From Rhizobium lentis (GTDB taxonomy: Bacteria; Pseudomonadota; Alphaproteobacteria; Rhizobiales; Rhizobiaceae), in contig NZ_JACHBD010000011.1 in NCBI RefSeq assembly GCF_014200175.1, positions 241,585 through 305,584 of the forward strand: a stretch of DNA of 64,000 nucleotides, written 5' to 3'. Shown piece after piece: positions 44,637 to 51,905 of this stretch. The notes under the pieces are model-generated. The model was not told where the DNA came from, did no database searches, and was given only the letters and a program-made list of their open reading frames with translations. A program made the position numbers and the translations under genes. Position 1 is the first letter of the stretch, and the number at the start of each line of letters is the position of its first letter.

Positions 44637-45116
44637 TCATTGCGGCATGCTTCTCAGCATGCCTTCGTAGATGCCCTTGTCGGGGGCCGGGATGGTGATG
44701 GCGCCTGCGGTGCTGGCGTAAAAATCGATGGGACCGGCATCGCCGATGAAGGCATAGGCATGGCCTGTTGTTTTCATCGTCTGAAGGCAGGCGGAAAACA
44801 GGGCGAGCCCGATGCCCTTGCCGCGCGCTTGCGGGTCAACGCCGGTCGGGCCGAAGAAGCCGCGCGCCGTCGTGTCGTAGCAGGCAAAGCCGAGCAGTTC
44901 TCGACCTTCGACGGCGATCAGGCAAGCGACGGGCTGGCGGAAGAAGGCGACCGAGACCTCGCTTGCCCAGTTCTCGCTGAACCGTTCTCGAACCCAGTTG
45001 ACGACGAGATGCAGTTCCGGGGGGAGTGCCGGGCGAATGGCGGCGCCGACGTTCTCGGCTCTCTGTTTCAGCTCGGCAAGCTTTGCGGAATACAGGCTCA
45101 CAAGCAGGTCTGGCAC
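44637..45116 (-). CDS. GNAT-family N-acetyltransferase
   Basis: Acetyl-CoA-dependent transferase of 159 aa. The GNAT fold is visible in VACLIAVEGRELLGFACYDTT, the acetyl-CoA loop VDPQARGKGIGLALF (Q/R-x2-G-x-G/A) and HAYAFIGDAGPIDFYAST. The start is GTG with AGGAGG upstream. It is the first gene of the operon with the NagZ-like glycosidase and an ABC importer, which suggests it acts on an amino-sugar or peptide product, but its acceptor is unknown. An 18-bp palindrome lies just upstream. Confidence 0.85.
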   Translation of the reverse strand: MPDLLVSLYSAKLAELKQRAENVGAAIRPALPPELHLVVNWVRERFSENWASEVSVAFFRQPVACLIAVEGRELLGFACYDTTARGFFGPTGVDPQARGKGIGLALFSACLQTMKTTGHAYAFIGDAGPIDFYASTAGAITIPAPDKGIYEGMLRSMPQ

Positions 45117-45133
45117 CCGACATTCCTCCTGTA

Positions 45134-45151
45134 ATTCCGTAGTTACGGAAT
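45134..45151. promoter_or_regulatory. Operator-like palindrome upstream of the GNAT-NagZ-ABC operon
   Basis: ATTCCGTA-GT-TACGGAAT, perfect 8-bp arms around two bases, 18 bp before the GTG start and next to a TATATAT tract. It is very likely a repressor site overlapping the transcription start; no regulator gene is adjacent. Confidence 0.6.
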
Positions 45152-45286
45152 ATATATCCCTCTTATGTCATAGACTTGGCCATCTCGCCGGGCTTGTCAA
45201 CAGGGTTTTTCAACTGGCGCCGGTGATGCAGCCGCTTTGGACTGCGCGCTCAATGCAAGTGGCTGGCACAGGCGAAAACGGCCCGG

Positions 45287-45312
45287 GGAGACCCGGGCCG
45301 TTCGATGGGAGT
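45287..45312 (-). terminator. Terminator of the thiMED operon
   Basis: AACGGCCCGGG and CCCGGGCCGTT form a perfect 11-bp stem with a 4-base loop, 20 bases after the thiD stop. On the minus strand it is followed by TT TTCG, a short U-tract. Confidence 0.7.
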
Positions 45313-45331
45313 TGTTCGTCGATCCGAGCGC

Positions 45332-46165
45332 TTATGCACCGTCTTTCCAGAGTGCATGAAAATGCTGCACCGGACCGTGGCCGGAGCCGACGGTAAGGCT
45401 TCCTGATGCTGCGACGGCGCCGGCGAGATAGTCCTTGGCAACAGCCACCGCCTCCCGCGCCGAAGCGCCCTTGGCAAGCTCGGCCGCCAGCGCGCTCGAC
45501 AGCGTGCAGCCGGTGCCATGGGTATTCTTTGTCGGCACCCGCTGAGCTTCGAACCAGTGCAGGCCATCGGCGACGGCCAGCACGTCGGGGCTGTCGTCGC
45601 TATCGAGATGGCCGCCCTTCACCAGTACCGCGGCCGGGCCGAGCGCGCGCAGCTGTTCGGCCTGCGCCGCCATCTCAGACCGGTTCCTCGCGACCGGTTG
45701 GTGCAGCAGCGCGGCGGCCTCCGGCAGGTTCGGCGTCAGCAGCGTGGCAAGCGGCAGCAGCCGCAGGGTCAGCACGTCAACCGCTCCGGGTACGAGCAGG
45801 GCGGCCCCGCCCTTGGCGATCATGACGGGATCGAGGACGACAGGAATGCTGCGCCCGTTGGCGGTTGCTGCGGTCAGAGCTCTAGCAAGTGCGGCGGCGA
45901 CGGCCTCGGCGATGGCGGCATTGGCAATCATGCCGATCTTGACGGCATCAACGCGCACATCGGCAAAGACGGCATCGATCTGGTCGGCGACGAATGGCGG
46001 CGGCACCAGATGCACGCCGGTGACGCCTTGGGTGTTCTGCGCCGTCAGCGCGGTCAGCACCGCCATGCCGTAGACGCCGCGGGCGGAAAAGGCCTTGAGA
46101 TCGGCCTGGATGCCGGCGCCGCCTGAGGGATCGGAGCCGGCGATGGAGAGGACGTTACGGATCAT
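45332..46165 (-). CDS. thiD: Hydroxymethylpyrimidine/phosphomethylpyrimidine kinase ThiD
   Basis: Ribokinase-fold enzyme of 277 aa that phosphorylates HMP and HMP-phosphate in thiamine synthesis or salvage. Clear motifs are GSDPSGGAGIQADLKAFSA at the N-terminus, ALTAQNTQGV, VLDPVMIAKGG and the C-terminal GTGCTLSSALAAELAKG, with the anion hole and catalytic Asp/Cys. Its ATG overlaps the thiE stop (ATGA). It is the last gene of the riboswitch-controlled thiMED operon. Confidence 0.94.
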   Translation of the reverse strand: MIRNVLSIAGSDPSGGAGIQADLKAFSARGVYGMAVLTALTAQNTQGVTGVHLVPPPFVADQIDAVFADVRVDAVKIGMIANAAIAEAVAAALARALTAATANGRSIPVVLDPVMIAKGGAALLVPGAVDVLTLRLLPLATLLTPNLPEAAALLHQPVARNRSEMAAQAEQLRALGPAAVLVKGGHLDSDDSPDVLAVADGLHWFEAQRVPTKNTHGTGCTLSSALAAELAKGASAREAVAVAKDYLAGAVAASGSLTVGSGHGPVQHFHALWKDGA

Positions 46166-46797
46166 GTGTGAACCTTTCGGATTTCTGCAGCGATGCGGCG
46201 TGTAGCTGCCGCAGGATCCGGCGTGCCGCAGACGGCTGAGACGACGGCAAGCCCCTTGGCGCCGGCGGCAAAGACTTCGGCCACATGATCCGCCTTCAGC
46301 CCGCCGATGGCGACGGACGGCACCGGCGAGAGCTGCACCAGTCTGGCGAGACCATCAAAGCCGATCGGCTGCTTGTGGTCGGCCTTGGTCGGCGTCGCAA
46401 ACACCGGGCCGACGCCCGTATAATCGACGAGACCCGGATCGACGGCGGCGGCGAGCGCCTCGGTTTCGACCGAGAGGCCGAGGATCATGTCGGGACCGAT
46501 CATCTCCCGCGCGGCGCGCGCGTTCAGGTCCTCCTGGCCGATATGCAACCCGTCGGCGCCGATGGCGATCGCCGCCTCGACGTCGTCGTTGACGATGAGG
46601 CGGGCGCCGGTGCCATCGAGCGCCCGCTTCAAGGCGCGGCCGGTCTCGATCATCTCCGGCGTGCCGGCCCGTTTGTCGCGCAGCTGCACGATCGTCGCGC
46701 CGCCGGCAACGGCAAGCCGGGCAGTCTCGACCATGCCGATAGGGGCGCAGAGATCCGGATCGAGGACGAGATAGAGCGAAAGGTCGAGAGCCTTCAT
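46162..46797 (-). CDS. thiE: Thiamine-phosphate synthase ThiE
   Basis: TIM-barrel enzyme of 211 aa that joins HMP-PP and THZ-P into thiamine phosphate. Visible blocks are YLVLDPDLC, GGATIVQLRDKRAG (pyrimidine-pyrophosphate site), RLIVNDDVEAAIAIGADGLHIGQED and VDYTGVGPVFATPTKAD, then VAIGGL. The ATG at 46797 overlaps the thiM stop; longer upstream frames read through thiM and are rejected. The lower half ends in the ATGA junction with thiD. Confidence 0.94.
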   Translation of the reverse strand: MKALDLSLYLVLDPDLCAPIGMVETARLAVAGGATIVQLRDKRAGTPEMIETGRALKRALDGTGARLIVNDDVEAAIAIGADGLHIGQEDLNARAAREMIGPDMILGLSVETEALAAAVDPGLVDYTGVGPVFATPTKADHKQPIGFDGLARLVQLSPVPSVAIGGLKADHVAEVFAAGAKGLAVVSAVCGTPDPAAATRRIAAEIRKVHT

Positions 46798-47597
46798 GCG
46801 ATCGATACCCTGGCCCTCGCATCCAGCGCTTCGCCGTCGAGCGCCGCCAGCGCATCGAGGAAGCGCCAGGCAAAGGAGCCGGGACCGGCCGCGCCGAGCG
46901 CGGCATCTTCGCCGGCGACGGCAAAGATCGCAAGCGCAGCGACCGTCGCCCCGAACAGATCCTCGGGCGCTGTGGCGGCGAAGGCGCCAACGAGGCAGGT
47001 GAGCGAGCAGCCGAGCGCGGTGACCTGCGGCATCAGCACCGATCCGCCCTTGATGCGCACCGCCCTGGCACCGTCGGTCACGAAATCGACGGCTCCGGTG
47101 ACGGCGACGATGGCCTGCTGCCGCTCCGCGAGCCGGCGGGCCGAATCCTCCGCCTGCTCGACCGGATCGCGACTGTCGACGCCCTGGCCGCGGCTCTCCC
47201 CGCCGGCCAGCGCGATGATCTCGGAAGCATTGCCGCGGATGATCGTGGGCTTCAGCGCCAGCAGATCGGCAACCGCTTGGCGGCGAAAGGCGGTCGCATA
47301 ATGCGCCACCGGATCGAGCACCCAGGGTTTGCCGGCTGAGGCCGCGGCCTTCGCCGCCGCCCGCATGCCGTCGAGCCATTGCGTCGACAGCGTGCCGATA
47401 TTGACGGTCAGCGCGCTCGCGATGCCGGCGAATTCGCCGGCTTCCTCAGCCGCGTGCACCATGGCGGGCGAAGCGCCGGATGCAAGCAGGACATTGGCGG
47501 CGATGTTCATGGCGACGTAATTGGTGATGCAGTGGACGAGCGGCGGCTTTTCGCGCATCGCCTCCAGCATGGCTCCCGAGGTGGTCTTGCTCTTCAT
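46794..47597 (-). CDS. thiM: Hydroxyethylthiazole kinase ThiM
   Basis: Ribokinase-like enzyme of 267 aa that phosphorylates salvaged hydroxyethylthiazole. Motifs are PLVHCITNYVAMNIAANVLLASGASPAM at the start, PWVLDPVAHYATAFR, IIRGNASEI and VTALGCSLTCLVGAFAA, where the Cys is the conserved active-site residue. It is the first gene after the TPP riboswitch. With ThiE and ThiD it forms a thiamine salvage set. No ThiC or ThiG lies in this window. Confidence 0.94.
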   Translation of the reverse strand: MKSKTTSGAMLEAMREKPPLVHCITNYVAMNIAANVLLASGASPAMVHAAEEAGEFAGIASALTVNIGTLSTQWLDGMRAAAKAAASAGKPWVLDPVAHYATAFRRQAVADLLALKPTIIRGNASEIIALAGGESRGQGVDSRDPVEQAEDSARRLAERQQAIVAVTGAVDFVTDGARAVRIKGGSVLMPQVTALGCSLTCLVGAFAATAPEDLFGATVAALAIFAVAGEDAALGAAGPGSFAWRFLDALAALDGEALDARARVSIA

Positions 47598-47654
47598 GGC
47601 GCCCCTTTCAGGCGGGGCAGGCGCGGGGCGGCGTCTACGGCGATGCCCCGAGCG

Positions 47655-47729
47655 ACTCCCTCCGCCGGCATTATCCGGTTCAGGTTCGAAGGGTTCTTCT
47701 CAGCCCGTCTATCGACGAACGCCCCTGTC
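47655..47729 (-). ncRNA. TPP riboswitch (thi box)
   Basis: On the minus strand the leader contains the THI-box elements in order: GGGGCGTTCG, GGGCTGAGA, ACCCTTCGAACCTGA, CCGGATAATGCCGGCGGAGGGA. These form the aptamer that binds thiamine pyrophosphate. Between it and thiM (47598-47654) are G+C-rich pairing segments (CGGGGC, GCCCCG, GGGGCGCC) that can sequester the thiM ribosome site, so control is probably at translation. Confidence 0.93.
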
Positions 47730-47739
47730 TCTCATCGCG

Positions 47740-48405
47740 CTCTTTTTCGCAGAGAAGAACGCGGCTGTCATCCCGAAAATGACATTCCGCGATCGAGGGC
47801 GGCTGCGCCAGGGCGGATGATCAGCGAATCTTGCCAGCCGGAGAGCCCAACGATTCGGGTTGCGACCGCAGCGTTGCGCGAAGGCATCCTCGGCCCGCCC
47901 TGCCTTTGCCTCGCTTTTTGGTCAGTAATAACAGCGGCGACCATGAGTGCAATTCAGGTGAAATACACTTTGATATTTAATGGTGCGCAATAGCCTCCCG
48001 CTTTGCCGCAGTTTGGTGTTTGTTTGTAGAAGGGTGTGTTCAGGCAATCTTCTGTGAAGAGAATATGCTCTTCAGCTCGCAGCTTCCCTTAATTTGAGAT
48101 TGTATTTGTTTATTCATCCTTCGCGTTTGTTCCTACGGTTTTTCAATGCAGACGAGCAGATGGACAGCTCCGCGTAAGTTGCGTGTTGTCTTATGGCTTT
48201 TGTCATTTCCGTACCGTCAAGTCTCGGATTTCCCGGTTAATGTCCGTCAGGAGAGCCAGGTGATTAAAGGGATTTATCTGCTGGAAACGCGATGCAAATA
48301 TCTAACTGAAACTTTACCGTTCTGACACGTTCAGGTTGACGGTGCGATCGATTGTAGCGATATGGCCTTGAACATAAATAAAATCCTCCTGAAGTTGCAG
48401 TTTTA
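47740..48405. other. 666-bp gene-free, A+T-richer intergenic region upstream of the TPS/CDI locus
   Basis: No supported gene was found between the TPP riboswitch and the IalB-family gene. From about 47,940 the sequence is clearly richer in A and T than its neighbours. It contains one inverted repeat, GAAGAG-AATATG-CTCTTC at 48056-48073, and an AGGAGAGCC followed by a 21-codon frame at about 48262 that is too weak to call. Promoters for the exoprotein operon are expected here, but no convincing -35/-10 pair could be assigned. Confidence 0.5.
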
Positions 48406-48999
48406 ATGGGCCAGATTTTGACAAACCGCATGACGGGATGCCTTCGGACCGTCGCTTCCCTCCTGATAGTCCTCGGCTCTTCCGTCCCGTCCCTTTCACA
48501 AGCTCCCGATGCGATGGTTCAAGGCCAGGCACCGGCCATCAAATCGCAGAAATTCGACGACTGGTACTATCGCTGCACGGGCTCCGGCGACGCGGCAGCC
48601 TGCGAAGTCGCGCAAGTGGCGCAAGTCGCCAAGGACGGCAAGAACGTCAATGTCCTGACGCTGGCGATCGCCACCGCGCCGGCCGCTCCTCAAGGCAAGA
48701 GCAAGGGCAAGCCGCAGCTGGTGCTGACCGCCCTTCTGCCGCTCAATGTCTTCCTGCCCGCCGGCCTGGCGATCAAGGCGGACGGCAAGCCCGTCGCCAA
48801 ACTCGATTATCGCAATTGCAACGAGGCCGGATGCTGGGCGCAGCAGGCCTTGGATGCGAAGGTGGCCGCAGCGCTCAAGAAGGGTTCGGCCGCCGAAGGG
48901 CTGGTGCGGCTGATGAACGGCCAGGACGTCAATATCCGCTTCTCGCTCAAAGGGCTGAGCCCGGCCCTCGATGAACTCCAATCCACTGCCGCGAAGTAG
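48406..48999 (+). CDS. Invasion-associated locus B (IalB) family protein
   Basis: Periplasmic protein of 197 aa. A signal peptide of about 32 residues (GCLRTVASLLIVLGSSVPSLSQA) is followed by the IalB pattern: KSQKFDDWYYRCTG, then a cysteine pair (C at YYRC and AACEVAQ), LTALLPLNVFLPAGLAIKADGKP, and the second pair in YRNCNEAGCWAQ. The ATG at 48430 is an alternative start. IalB-family proteins are common in Bartonella and rhizobia and often have undefined envelope roles. It lies 13 bases upstream of the FhaC/CdiB-like gene and so appears to be the first gene of the secretion locus. Confidence 0.85.
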   Translation: MGQILTNRMTGCLRTVASLLIVLGSSVPSLSQAPDAMVQGQAPAIKSQKFDDWYYRCTGSGDAAACEVAQVAQVAKDGKNVNVLTLAIATAPAAPQGKSKGKPQLVLTALLPLNVFLPAGLAIKADGKPVAKLDYRNCNEAGCWAQQALDAKVAAALKKGSAAEGLVRLMNGQDVNIRFSLKGLSPALDELQSTAAK

Positions 49000-49012
49000 C
49001 CGAATTTCACCC

Positions 49013-50734
49013 ATGACCACAGAAATTCGATACTGCCTGCTCGCCGGTGCCGTCCTCGTGACGGTGGTCGCACCTGCTTATGCGCAATCGCCAGCCGATG
49101 ATTTCAACCGCCGGCAGGAGCAGCAGTCGCAGACGCAGCGGCTGGACGCCCTGCGGCGCGCGACACCGGGCGGCGGCGCGGACGCGGAAGACCGGACTTT
49201 GCCCGCCAGCCAGGGGACCGGCGCCTGTTTCGACATCACCCACGTCGAAATCGACGGGGCGAACCGGCTCTCGGCGGCAGAGATCGGCAAGGTGACGGCG
49301 CCTTACGGCAACCGCTGCGTCGGGCTCGCCGAGATCAATGCGGTGCTCAGGGATGTCACCCATCTCTATATCGACCACGGCTATGTGACCTCGCGGGCCT
49401 ATGTGCCTCAGCAGGATATCCGCAAGACCAGGATACTGCGCCTGCTCGTCGTCGAAGGAACGCTGTCCGACATCTATCTCAACGGCAAGAAAGCGGTCGG
49501 CAACGGGTCGCTTGCGAGCGCCTTTCCCGGCCTGATCGGCCGGGTCGTCAATATCCGCGACATCGAGCAGGGGCTCGACCAGATAAACCGGCTGCAGGCC
49601 AACGACGCCAAGTCGGCCATGCTGCCCGGCCCCAAGGACGGAACCTCCGTCCTCAACATCGAAAACCGTCCGGGCCGGCCATGGCATGTCTCGCTCGGCA
49701 ACAACAATATGGGGCAGGAGAGCACCGGCTTTTCCCGCAGCTCGGCATCGCTCGGCTACGACGATCTGCTCGGCATCAACGACCTGTGGAATTTCTCATA
49801 CGAGCACAGCGGTCCGGACTATCCTTGGGAGAATGACGGAAACGGCTATGGCAACAGCTATTCCGGCAGCGTCAGCGTCCCTTACGGTTATTCCACCGTT
49901 TCGCTGAACGGCTCCTGGTACCAATATGAAAGCGCCGTCGAAGGAAACTTCAGCACGCTCGAGACCTCCGGCAATTCGGGGCAGGCCGGCATCGGCATCG
50001 ATCGCGTCGTCATGCGCGACAAGGATTCGATCACGACGGTCCGCAGCAGCCTCACCTACAAGCAGACGAACAACTTCCTGCTCGGCAACCTGATCGAGGT
50101 CGGCAGCCGCCGCTATACGGTCGGCGAGATCGGCATTTCCCATTCCCGGCGGATGTTCGGCGGTATCTGGGTCTTTGATGCCAGCTACGACAGGGGGCTC
50201 GGTCTTTTCGATGCCGTCAAGGCAGGAGAGCCCGGCGCGGGAGATGCCGATCCGCGATTTTCGAAATTCAACGCCACCATCACCGTCACGCAGCCCTTCC
50301 AGGCCATCGGCCGCCAGTTCGAGCTGACGTCGCTCGTCAGCGGCCAATATTCCCCGGATAATCTTCTCGGCGCCGAGCAGATGTCCCTCGGCAGCTACAG
50401 CAATGTCCGCGGCACCCGCGAAAGCGTGCTCTTCGGCAATAACGGCGTGTCCAGCCACAACGAGATCGTCTGGAGAACGAAATCCAACGAAAGCGGCGGC
50501 GCCGCCGCCAAGGCCTTCGGCGAACTGCGCCCCTATCTCGGCTTCGACTACGGCCACGTCTACACGCAAAAGCGATTCGACATGACAGGCGGCGATCTTG
50601 CCGGCTGGACGGCCGGTATCCGCGCCGTCGGCGGCACGATCAGCGCCGACCTCGGCTATTCCGACATCCTTGCCAGCAGCGTCGACGATGTCGACGGCGG
50701 GCTCTTTTATTTCAGCGCATCCACGCATTGGTAA
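49013..50734 (+). CDS. FhaC/CdiB-family two-partner secretion outer-membrane transporter
   Basis: Outer-membrane TpsB of 573 aa that would export the large exoprotein. Signal peptide ends near APAYA-QS. An N-terminal linker helix rich in Gln/Arg (DDFNRRQEQQSQTQRLDALRR) is followed by POTRA domains (CFDITHVEIDGANRLSAAEI; TRILRLLVVEGTLSDIYLNG), then a ~360-residue 16-strand barrel with GLDQINRLQANDAKSAMLPG and SLGSYSNVRGTRES; the latter contains the VRG motif of loop L6. It ends in SASTHW with a C-terminal aromatic residue as expected for barrel insertion. The start ATG at 49013 is preferred over an upstream in-frame ATG that lies inside the IalB gene. Confidence 0.92.
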   Translation: MTTEIRYCLLAGAVLVTVVAPAYAQSPADDFNRRQEQQSQTQRLDALRRATPGGGADAEDRTLPASQGTGACFDITHVEIDGANRLSAAEIGKVTAPYGNRCVGLAEINAVLRDVTHLYIDHGYVTSRAYVPQQDIRKTRILRLLVVEGTLSDIYLNGKKAVGNGSLASAFPGLIGRVVNIRDIEQGLDQINRLQANDAKSAMLPGPKDGTSVLNIENRPGRPWHVSLGNNNMGQESTGFSRSSASLGYDDLLGINDLWNFSYEHSGPDYPWENDGNGYGNSYSGSVSVPYGYSTVSLNGSWYQYESAVEGNFSTLETSGNSGQAGIGIDRVVMRDKDSITTVRSSLTYKQTNNFLLGNLIEVGSRRYTVGEIGISHSRRMFGGIWVFDASYDRGLGLFDAVKAGEPGAGDADPRFSKFNATITVTQPFQAIGRQFELTSLVSGQYSPDNLLGAEQMSLGSYSNVRGTRESVLFGNNGVSSHNEIVWRTKSNESGGAAAKAFGELRPYLGFDYGHVYTQKRFDMTGGDLAGWTAGIRAVGGTISADLGYSDILASSVDDVDGGLFYFSASTHW

Positions 50735-50747
50735 CGAAAGCAAGACA

Positions 50748-51215
50748 ATGACCACCCACGACACTTCGACGATCAAGCGCGGCAAAAGCCTTTCGCGGCC
50801 GACGGCGCTGATCCTTTCCCTTTCCATCGCTCTTGCCGGCTGCGCCGGACGCGAGGCCCGTCCGGTCGCTTCGACCAATCCGACCGACAGCGCCTTCGAC
50901 TGCGCCGGCATTACCCGCGAATTCGAGGCCAACGAACGGCAGATCACCTCGACGGTGAAGGAGCGCACCGATGCGCAGGGCAAGAACATCGTGCTTGGGG
51001 CGACCGGTGTGCTTCTGTTTCTGCCGGCGCTGTTTTTCATGGACCCGAAATCGCCTGAGAAGGTCGAGATCGATGCCCTGCGCAACAGGAACAATGTCCT
51101 GACCAGCATCGCCAAATCGAAGGGGTGCCCGGCGCCGAAGTCCCAGCTGACCGAGCTCTACAAGCATCTCGACAGTAAGCCAAAGCCTGCCTCGTCGTCG
51201 GACAACCGGGACTGA
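50748..51215 (+). CDS. Predicted lipoprotein of the TPS/CDI locus (1)
   Basis: A 155-residue protein with a lipoprotein signal: basic KRGKSLSRPTALILSLSIALAGC, lipobox LAGC with Cys at about residue 34. The mature part has FDCAGITREFEANERQITSTVKERTDAQGKN, then a hydrophobic stretch NIVLGATGVLLFLPALFFMDP, and a C-terminal helix ending in a Ser/Lys-rich tail. It begins 13 bases after the fhaC-like stop. The hydrophobic segment makes attachment at two points possible. No family name was recognised, but lipoproteins (BcpO/CdiO) accompany exoprotein genes in Burkholderia-type CDI loci, which makes a role in exoprotein biogenesis reasonable. Confidence 0.75.
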   Translation: MTTHDTSTIKRGKSLSRPTALILSLSIALAGCAGREARPVASTNPTDSAFDCAGITREFEANERQITSTVKERTDAQGKNIVLGATGVLLFLPALFFMDPKSPEKVEIDALRNRNNVLTSIAKSKGCPAPKSQLTELYKHLDSKPKPASSSDNRD

Positions 51216-51259
51216 GTTCAGTAGGCCCTTGAATCTTATCCATGAATTCGGAGTTCCGT

Positions 51260-51814
51260 ATGCGTATCGTGCGTTTTCTAACCCTTCTCTTGCTGGCGGC
51301 GACACTGGCGTCCTGTGTCACCACCAGGACAGATCCTCGGCTGATTGCGGCCCTGCAACGCACGTCTGTGCGCGAGATCCGGATCGAGTTGGCTCCCGAC
51401 GTCAAGACATTCGGATTCGGCGACAAGCCGGACCAGCAGGTCCAGGAGGCGGTTCGCACCCTCCAGGCCACGATGGCGAAGGAACTGATCGGTGTGCCCG
51501 GCGGCCCTGACAGGGGCAGGTTGGTCGTGACGCTGCATGTGTTCGACGTCACCACAAAGCAGGCCCGCATTATCGGTGGTCACGACAGCATGATCGACGG
51601 AACCGTTCGGCTGGAGGATGCCAAGACCGGTCAACTGATCGCTCAAGCGCAAAACATCCATGGCGAAGACCTCTCCATGCGCGGAAGCGGTTACGGCGTA
51701 ATCATCGCGGTCGCGGTCAATGCGGCGACAACGTCCGGCGCGCCTGATGTCATGGCACAGCGCCTGTCCAAGTCCTTCACCCGCAATGTGAAGACCTGGC
51801 TCACCCAGAAATAA
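51260..51814 (+). CDS. Predicted lipoprotein of the TPS/CDI locus (2), DUF4410-like
   Basis: A 184-residue lipoprotein: MRIVRFLTLLLLAATLASC with lipobox LASC at residue 19. The mature domain (VREIRIELAPDVKTFGFGDKPDQQVQEAV, RLVVTLHVFDVTTKQARIIGG, IDGTVRLEDAKTGQLIAQA, RLSKSFTRNVKTWL) has the alternating strands of DUF4410-type proteins. The ATG at 51260 has GGAG six bases upstream and is preferred over 51242. It is separated from the giant exoprotein gene by 91 bases. Tandem lipoproteins between transporter and exoprotein genes are an unusual arrangement. Confidence 0.75.
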   Translation: MRIVRFLTLLLLAATLASCVTTRTDPRLIAALQRTSVREIRIELAPDVKTFGFGDKPDQQVQEAVRTLQATMAKELIGVPGGPDRGRLVVTLHVFDVTTKQARIIGGHDSMIDGTVRLEDAKTGQLIAQAQNIHGEDLSMRGSGYGVIIAVAVNAATTSGAPDVMAQRLSKSFTRNVKTWLTQK

Positions 51815-51905
51815 CGAGACGAGGCGAGGCGCTGCCGGCAAGGCAGCGCCAGGCCGTGATTGATGTCGAGACAAAAACCAGTTGTGCGTTTGGAAAGACG
51901 AAACG

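Noticed and set aside
48314..48532. A 72-codon minus-strand gene before the IalB-family gene
   Set aside because: It overlaps the signal-peptide region of the IalB gene, has no ribosome site and no recognisable sequence.
49796..51115. A 439-codon minus-strand frame opposite the FhaC-like and lipoprotein genes
   Set aside because: The plus-strand genes have signal peptides, lipobox and POTRA motifs, while this frame shows none.
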